Assembly (NCBI GenBank): GCA_026707545.1
Contig: JAPOWR010000001.1
Coordinates: forward strand, 1,579,778 to 1,643,777
DNA from: Acidobacteriota bacterium
GTDB taxonomy: Bacteria; Acidobacteriota; Thermoanaerobaculia; Multivoradales; Multivoraceae
Direction of reading: 5' to 3'
DNA: 64,000 nucleotides
The translations under genes were made by a program, and so were the position numbers. The notes beneath the pieces were generated by a model. That model made no database searches, was not told where the DNA came from, and worked only from the letters and a program-made list of their open reading frames with translations. Each line of letters opens with the position of its first letter. Within the stretch, counting starts at the first letter, position 1. Shown here in pieces: positions 60,386-64,000 of this stretch.

Positions 60386-61489
60386 CTACTCGGCGCCGGT
60401 GCTCGCTCCGCTCAGCACGTCCGCCTCGAGGACCCTGGCTCCGCGAAGTGTGCCGCCCATGGAGTAGTTGCCTTCGTGGCAGGCGTACTCATACACGTTG
60501 CCTTCGTCGGCCTTCCACAGGTACTCGCCGGTCCAGGGAGCGGTCCACGTCGCGTGGTCCTCGACCGTGAAGTTGTAGAGCACGTCGCCCCCGACCTGCA
60601 CCGTGAAGCGCTCGGTGACGCGCGCGTTCTCCGACCCACCGCGGAATCCCCGTCCGTTGGGATGGAAGTTCGTTGTCTCCACGACGAGTGTGTCGCCTTC
60701 CCACCACCCGATCGAGTCGCCCAGCCACTTCGTGACCTCGGGACCCGGATGCTCCGAGTTGAGCCGCACGATGCGTGCGTCATGGATCATCTCGAGCAGG
60801 ATGACGACGTGGGTCTCGGTCTGCACGATGCGCTTGAAGTTGTTGTACAGACTCGGCAAGGTCGGCGCCGCGCCGGTGAATCCGACGAGGCACCGCTCGC
60901 TCGTGGGGAGCGACTCCGGACCGTCGTAGGGGCCGGGCCCGTCGTGCTCGACCCACCACGCGGTGCCGTCGTTCGGCCGCAGGAAGTGGGCGAAGGTGGC
61001 CCTCATCCTCTCCTGGGCCGCCTCGGTCATCGGCGGCATCCGGCCGTTCGGAGGATCGATGATGATCGAGGTCGGGATTTGGCCGTCTACCCGGTAGGTG
61101 TCGGAACCACGATCAATCCAGAACAGGTTGTAGCCGCCGACGTTGCCGGCGCCGAACTCGTTGCCGCCGCCCGCAGTGTGCTCCAGGCCGACGACCTTGG
61201 CGCCACCTTCGGGCGGCGCCTCCCGGTTCGCGTCTGACTTCGCCACACCGCCCTCCTGGATCAGCCGCTCCTCTTCGGCGATCTCCGCTGCCTCTTCGGG
61301 GGTCAGGTAGGCCCGCTCGCCGAGGCGCACCGGCCGCTCGAGCGGAGTCAGGGTCGCCGCGTCGTAGGTTCCGTTCAGGTCCGGCCGCCCGCTGGCGGTC
61401 CGGGGAATCCCGTCGTCCTGGGCAGCCAGGGCCGGGACAAACAGGAGCACGAGGATGGCCACCAACGGCAAGCTTACAGGACGCTTCAT
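60386..61489 (-). CDS. Secreted protein of unknown function, 'GRPDLNGTY' type
   Basis: 367 residues; GGAGGT precedes the ATG and TAGACT lies at 61526-61531. Signal peptide ends PALAAQDD. The motif IPRTASGRPDLNGTYDAATL and later RCLVGFTGAAPTLP, VVILLEMIHDARIVRLN and WLGDSIGWWEGDTLVVETTNFHP mark a paralogue family common in Acidobacteria and Bryobacter-like genomes. No catalytic residue is obvious. It is convergent with the PepSY gene, with only 3 bases between the stops. Confidence 0.85.
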   Translation of the reverse strand: MKRPVSLPLVAILVLLFVPALAAQDDGIPRTASGRPDLNGTYDAATLTPLERPVRLGERAYLTPEEAAEIAEEERLIQEGGVAKSDANREAPPEGGAKVVGLEHTAGGGNEFGAGNVGGYNLFWIDRGSDTYRVDGQIPTSIIIDPPNGRMPPMTEAAQERMRATFAHFLRPNDGTAWWVEHDGPGPYDGPESLPTSERCLVGFTGAAPTLPSLYNNFKRIVQTETHVVILLEMIHDARIVRLNSEHPGPEVTKWLGDSIGWWEGDTLVVETTNFHPNGRGFRGGSENARVTERFTVQVGGDVLYNFTVEDHATWTAPWTGEYLWKADEGNVYEYACHEGNYSMGGTLRGARVLEADVLSGASTGAE

Positions 61490-61556
61490 GATGCAGGACC
61501 TCCAATTCGGAACGTCGATGCCCCTAGTCTAACCCCTCGCCGCGTTGGCGAGCCGG

Positions 61557-62843
61557 CTACTCGGCCGACGCTCTCGCGGCCTCCGCCGCGCGCATCACCC
61601 GCAGGAAGTTGCCGCCCCAGATCTTCCCGATGTCTTCCTCGCTGTAGCCACGCTCGAGCAGGCCGAAGGTCACGCCCAGAGCTTCGCTGGCGTCGGCGAA
61701 ACCCTCGACGCCGCCGCCGTGGTTGAAGTCGGACCCGATGCCGACGTGGTCCACGCCGATCCGGTCGACGATGTAGTCGAGATGGTCGAGCATCGAGTCG
61801 ACGCTGCCGGGCCCGAGGAGGTCGCTGATCGACTGCGTGAAGACCGAGCGGGCTGCCGGGTCGTCGATCTCCCAGTAAAGCTCGAAGGGATACAGGTAGT
61901 CCTCGAGCACTCCCGCCTCGCGCCGGGCCTCCCGGATCGCCTCGTCCAGCGCGGCATCGCTCGAGTCGTAGAGATAGCCCCGGAACGGGCAGACGTGGAT
62001 GACGCCGCCGATCGCGCCGATGCCGTCGATCTCCTCGTCGCTCAGGTTGCGGCTGACGTCGGTGAGCTGCCTGGCGTTCGAGTGACTCGCGATGACCGGC
62101 GCCGTCGAGACCTGCAGCACCTGCAGCACCGCGTCCCGCGACAACTGGGACACGTCGACGACTCCGCCCAGAGCATTGATCCGCTCGATGGCCGCGACCC
62201 CAAGGGCGGACAGCCCGCCGTGCTCGGCCCCTTCGTGCGTCCCCGTCGCCGCGTCGAAGACCGGCCGCGACGAGTCGGCGAAGTCGTTGTTGCCCAGGTG
62301 CGTAAGCGCAAACACGCGCGCGCCTTCACCGTAGAAGTCGTCCAGCGCCGCGACATCGGTGCCCAGGATCATGGCGTTCTGGAAGCCGAGGATGAGCGCC
62401 GCCTTGCCTTGCTCATGGGCAGCGACGATCTCATCGACTGACCGGGCGACGACCGCGTTGTTCGCCGGGTCCGCCGCCAACTCGAGCACCGCCGCGACCT
62501 CCTCGTCGGCTCTTGACCGGGCGGCGGCGTAGCCCTCCGCCGTGCGCGGTCCCGAACCGACCGCGACGGACATGACGACCGCATCGACGCCGCCCGCGTG
62601 GAGCTTGGCCGGATCGACCTGGGATAGCCCATCGTCCCCGACGTAGGGGGACGGCGCGTCCGGAAGCTCTGTGTCCGCGTGGGCATCGAGGACCAGTACG
62701 CGCTCATGAATGGCGCGAGCCTGTTCGAGAAGCGCCTCGGACGATGGGTCGGCGTCCACACCGTTCTCACCTGGAGGACCGGCGGCGCACCCGAGCGCCA
62801 GAGCACCGACGAGTGCGACAGTCAGGAATGCTCTTCGATCCAT
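61557..62843 (-). CDS. Membrane dipeptidase-like (M19) lipoprotein with altered zinc ligands
   Basis: 428 residues. The frame is open far upstream, but ATG 62843 has AGGAAGGAG before it and begins DRRAFLTVALVGALALGC, a Tat/lipobox signal. The first zinc ligands are present (LDAHADTEL: His55, Asp57), as is IASHSNARQLTDVSRNL (His254) and GIGSDFNHGGG. However, the positions of the bridging Glu and the next His read GFQNA (Gln155) and VSQLS (Gln233). It may belong to a catalytically different subfamily. The start lies 18 bases after the MDR stop, so both are one operon. Confidence 0.9.
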   Translation of the reverse strand: MDRRAFLTVALVGALALGCAAGPPGENGVDADPSSEALLEQARAIHERVLVLDAHADTELPDAPSPYVGDDGLSQVDPAKLHAGGVDAVVMSVAVGSGPRTAEGYAAARSRADEEVAAVLELAADPANNAVVARSVDEIVAAHEQGKAALILGFQNAMILGTDVAALDDFYGEGARVFALTHLGNNDFADSSRPVFDAATGTHEGAEHGGLSALGVAAIERINALGGVVDVSQLSRDAVLQVLQVSTAPVIASHSNARQLTDVSRNLSDEEIDGIGAIGGVIHVCPFRGYLYDSSDAALDEAIREARREAGVLEDYLYPFELYWEIDDPAARSVFTQSISDLLGPGSVDSMLDHLDYIVDRIGVDHVGIGSDFNHGGGVEGFADASEALGVTFGLLERGYSEEDIGKIWGGNFLRVMRAAEAARASAE

Positions 62844-62860
62844 GGTTCTCCTTCCTCCCA

Positions 62861-63874
62861 TCACGACGCGACGCGCACGATCCGCGTTCCCACGTTGCCG
62901 CCCGCCAGCAGGTCGACGAACGCCTCCGGCGCCTTCTCCAGGCCTTCGAAGACATCCTGCTTCGGCACCAGTCTGCCGGCCTCGACCCATTCGCGCATCC
63001 GGGTCCAGGCCTCCGGATAGCGCTTCGCGTAGTCGAAGACGAGGAAGCCCTCCATGCGAACCCGGAAGTTGATCAGCAGGCCCGGGACGCCAAACGGCCC
63101 CGGCGCCGGCTTGGACGTGTCGTACTGGGAGACGACGCCGCAGCAGACGATGCGGCCGCCGACCTTCATCCGCCGCAGCGCGCTGCCAAGGACCTCGCCG
63201 CCGGTGTTGTCGAAGTAGATGTCGATGCGATCGGGCGTCGCCTCCTTGAAGTCGCCCCGGAAGTCCGGACTCTTGTAGTCGACGGCGGCGTCGAAGCCGA
63301 GTTCCTCCGTGAGCAGGCGGCACTTCGCCTCGCCGCCGGCGACGCCGACGACGCTGCAACCGACGATCTTCGCCATCTGGCCGACCAGGTGCCCGACCGA
63401 CCCGGCGGCCGCCGAGACGAGGACGGTCTGGCCTTCCTTCGGCCCGCCGACGTCGAAAAGCCCGAAGTAGGCCGTCAACCCGTTCGTCCCGTAAACGCCG
63501 AGATGGTGGGCCGGATCGCCGCCGCCATCGCTCTCGTCGACGACGCGCACTTTCGCCGCCGCGTGGACCGAGTAGTCCTGCCAGCCGGCCGGGCAGACGA
63601 CAAGCGAACCGACCGGAATCGCGTCGTCGTTCGACGCCTCGACACGGGCTACCGCCGTGCCGCTCATCACGATGCCGGCACGCGGCGCCCCGGCGTAACT
63701 CGCACTGCCCTGGAGACCCGCCCGCTGGCCTGCTCCGATCGTGATCGCGAGCGTGCGGCACAGCACCTCTCCGTCGCCCGGCGCCGGCGCCTCGGCGGTC
63801 CGGAGTGCGTAGTTGCCGGGCTCGAGCCGGTCCGTCGGCAGCGAGTCGATGATGATCTGGCGGTTCTCGGTCAT
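62861..63874 (-). CDS. NADP-dependent MDR oxidoreductase (zinc-independent alkenal/quinone reductase type)
   Basis: 337 residues, GGAG upstream. The N-terminal GroES-like domain carries EGFLVFDYAKRYPEAW at its far end, in place of zinc ligands; the Rossmann part has VLVSAAAGSVGHLVGQMAKIVGCSVVGVAG, a GxGxxG-like nucleotide-binding region. GLTAYFGLFDVGGPKEGQTV, IYFDNTGGEVL and GRIVCCGVVSQYD are characteristic of the CurA/prostaglandin-reductase (leukotriene B4 dehydrogenase) branch. These enzymes reduce C=C bonds of enones. The downstream M19-like gene begins just after it. Confidence 0.92.
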   Translation of the reverse strand: MTENRQIIIDSLPTDRLEPGNYALRTAEAPAPGDGEVLCRTLAITIGAGQRAGLQGSASYAGAPRAGIVMSGTAVARVEASNDDAIPVGSLVVCPAGWQDYSVHAAAKVRVVDESDGGGDPAHHLGVYGTNGLTAYFGLFDVGGPKEGQTVLVSAAAGSVGHLVGQMAKIVGCSVVGVAGGEAKCRLLTEELGFDAAVDYKSPDFRGDFKEATPDRIDIYFDNTGGEVLGSALRRMKVGGRIVCCGVVSQYDTSKPAPGPFGVPGLLINFRVRMEGFLVFDYAKRYPEAWTRMREWVEAGRLVPKQDVFEGLEKAPEAFVDLLAGGNVGTRIVRVAS

Positions 63875-63927
63875 GGCTGGCTCCGGGGGATCGTGGGTTT
63901 CACCGGCCTCCCGCCGGTCGCGGCACC

Positions 63928-64000
63928 CTATCCTCCGCCGCCGTCGCCCAACCGCTTCTCGATCCGCAGTAGCGAGTCCCTGATCTCGCTCAGCAGCTTC
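63928..64000 (-). CDS. C-terminal end of an unidentified protein (partial)
   Basis: Reading in from the right edge on the minus strand gives KLLSEIRDSLLRIEKRLGDG then GG and a TAG at 63928. The heptad-like charged/hydrophobic pattern suggests a coiled-coil C-terminus. Only ~23 residues are visible and no family can be named. Confidence 0.45.
   Translation of the reverse strand, partial: KLLSEIRDSLLRIEKRLGDGGGG

Noticed and set aside
62844-63761. N-terminal extension of the M19-like protein into the MDR gene
   Set aside because: The frame is open, but an SD site and signal peptide at 62843 and the strong MDR family match in the other frame show it is not coding.

Overview
The window is GC-rich and gene-dense, with short or overlapping junctions, and it looks like the chromosome of a free-living Gram-negative aerobic heterotroph. 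Most products carry Sec, lipoprotein or twin-arginine signals. Several families point to Acidobacteriota (Thermoanaerobaculia or relatives) or a similar soil/marine lineage: DUF1501/DUF1800 pairs, ASPIC/UnbV proteins, paired PQQ dehydrogenases, DUF3604 proteins, a 'GRPDLNGTY' secreted protein, and a C-terminal 'FWFF...VVKVLDGC' domain. The taxonomy is inferred from family content only. No phage, transposase, CRISPR array, rRNA or plasmid gene was found.

Layout. 1-3691: two PQQ dehydrogenases, the first cut by the window edge. 3692-6801: DUF1501 and DUF1800 genes, convergent with them. 6851-9886: aldo/keto reductase and a first DUF3604 protein. 9853-15481: a minus-strand operon of ASPIC/UnbV protein, TPR lipoprotein and large secreted nuclease-like protein. 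15549-23313: YHS protein, a YhaO/YhaN-like (SbcD/SbcC-like) pair and a one-polypeptide acyl-CoA carboxylase. 23384-27628: YghU-type protein, then a metallo-beta-lactamase-fold hydrolase, kinase-like protein, MFS exporter and an overlooked 59-residue membrane protein. 27800: tRNA-Thr(CGT). 27942-33831: lipoprotein, second DUF3604 protein, third PQQ dehydrogenase and nucleoside hydrolase. 33828-35951: serine beta-lactamase-fold hydrolase and YedK. 35980-42489: CusCBA-type efflux system preceded by a small Cys-rich secreted protein. 42584-47489: epoxide-hydrolase-like enzyme, tandem lipocalin-like lipoprotein and double-domain sulfatase. 47538-51829: MacAB-like ABC system in four genes. 51980-64000: aldose epimerase, class I fumarase, M24 peptidase, alpha/beta hydrolase, JmjC/cupin oxygenase, PepSY membrane protein, secreted unknown, M19 dipeptidase-like protein, MDR oxidoreductase and the end of another gene.

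How it fits together. The contents suggest periplasmic oxidation of alcohols or sugars by quinoproteins feeding the respiratory chain, scavenging of nucleic acids, peptides, sulfate esters and nucleosides, and defence against metals, electrophiles and DNA damage.

The most unusual signals are regulatory and structural. Many genes have a TAnnnT -10-like hexamer ending only 6-11 bases before the start codon with no Shine-Dalgarno sequence, suggesting leaderless transcripts, while others have SD sites and two have clear -35/-10 promoters. There are also very short upstream ORFs, an ABC ATPase with an altered Walker A motif, an M19 protein with two zinc-ligand positions changed, and a fused sulfatase in which both halves look competent. 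I did not find a clearly novel multi-gene defence or mobile system.
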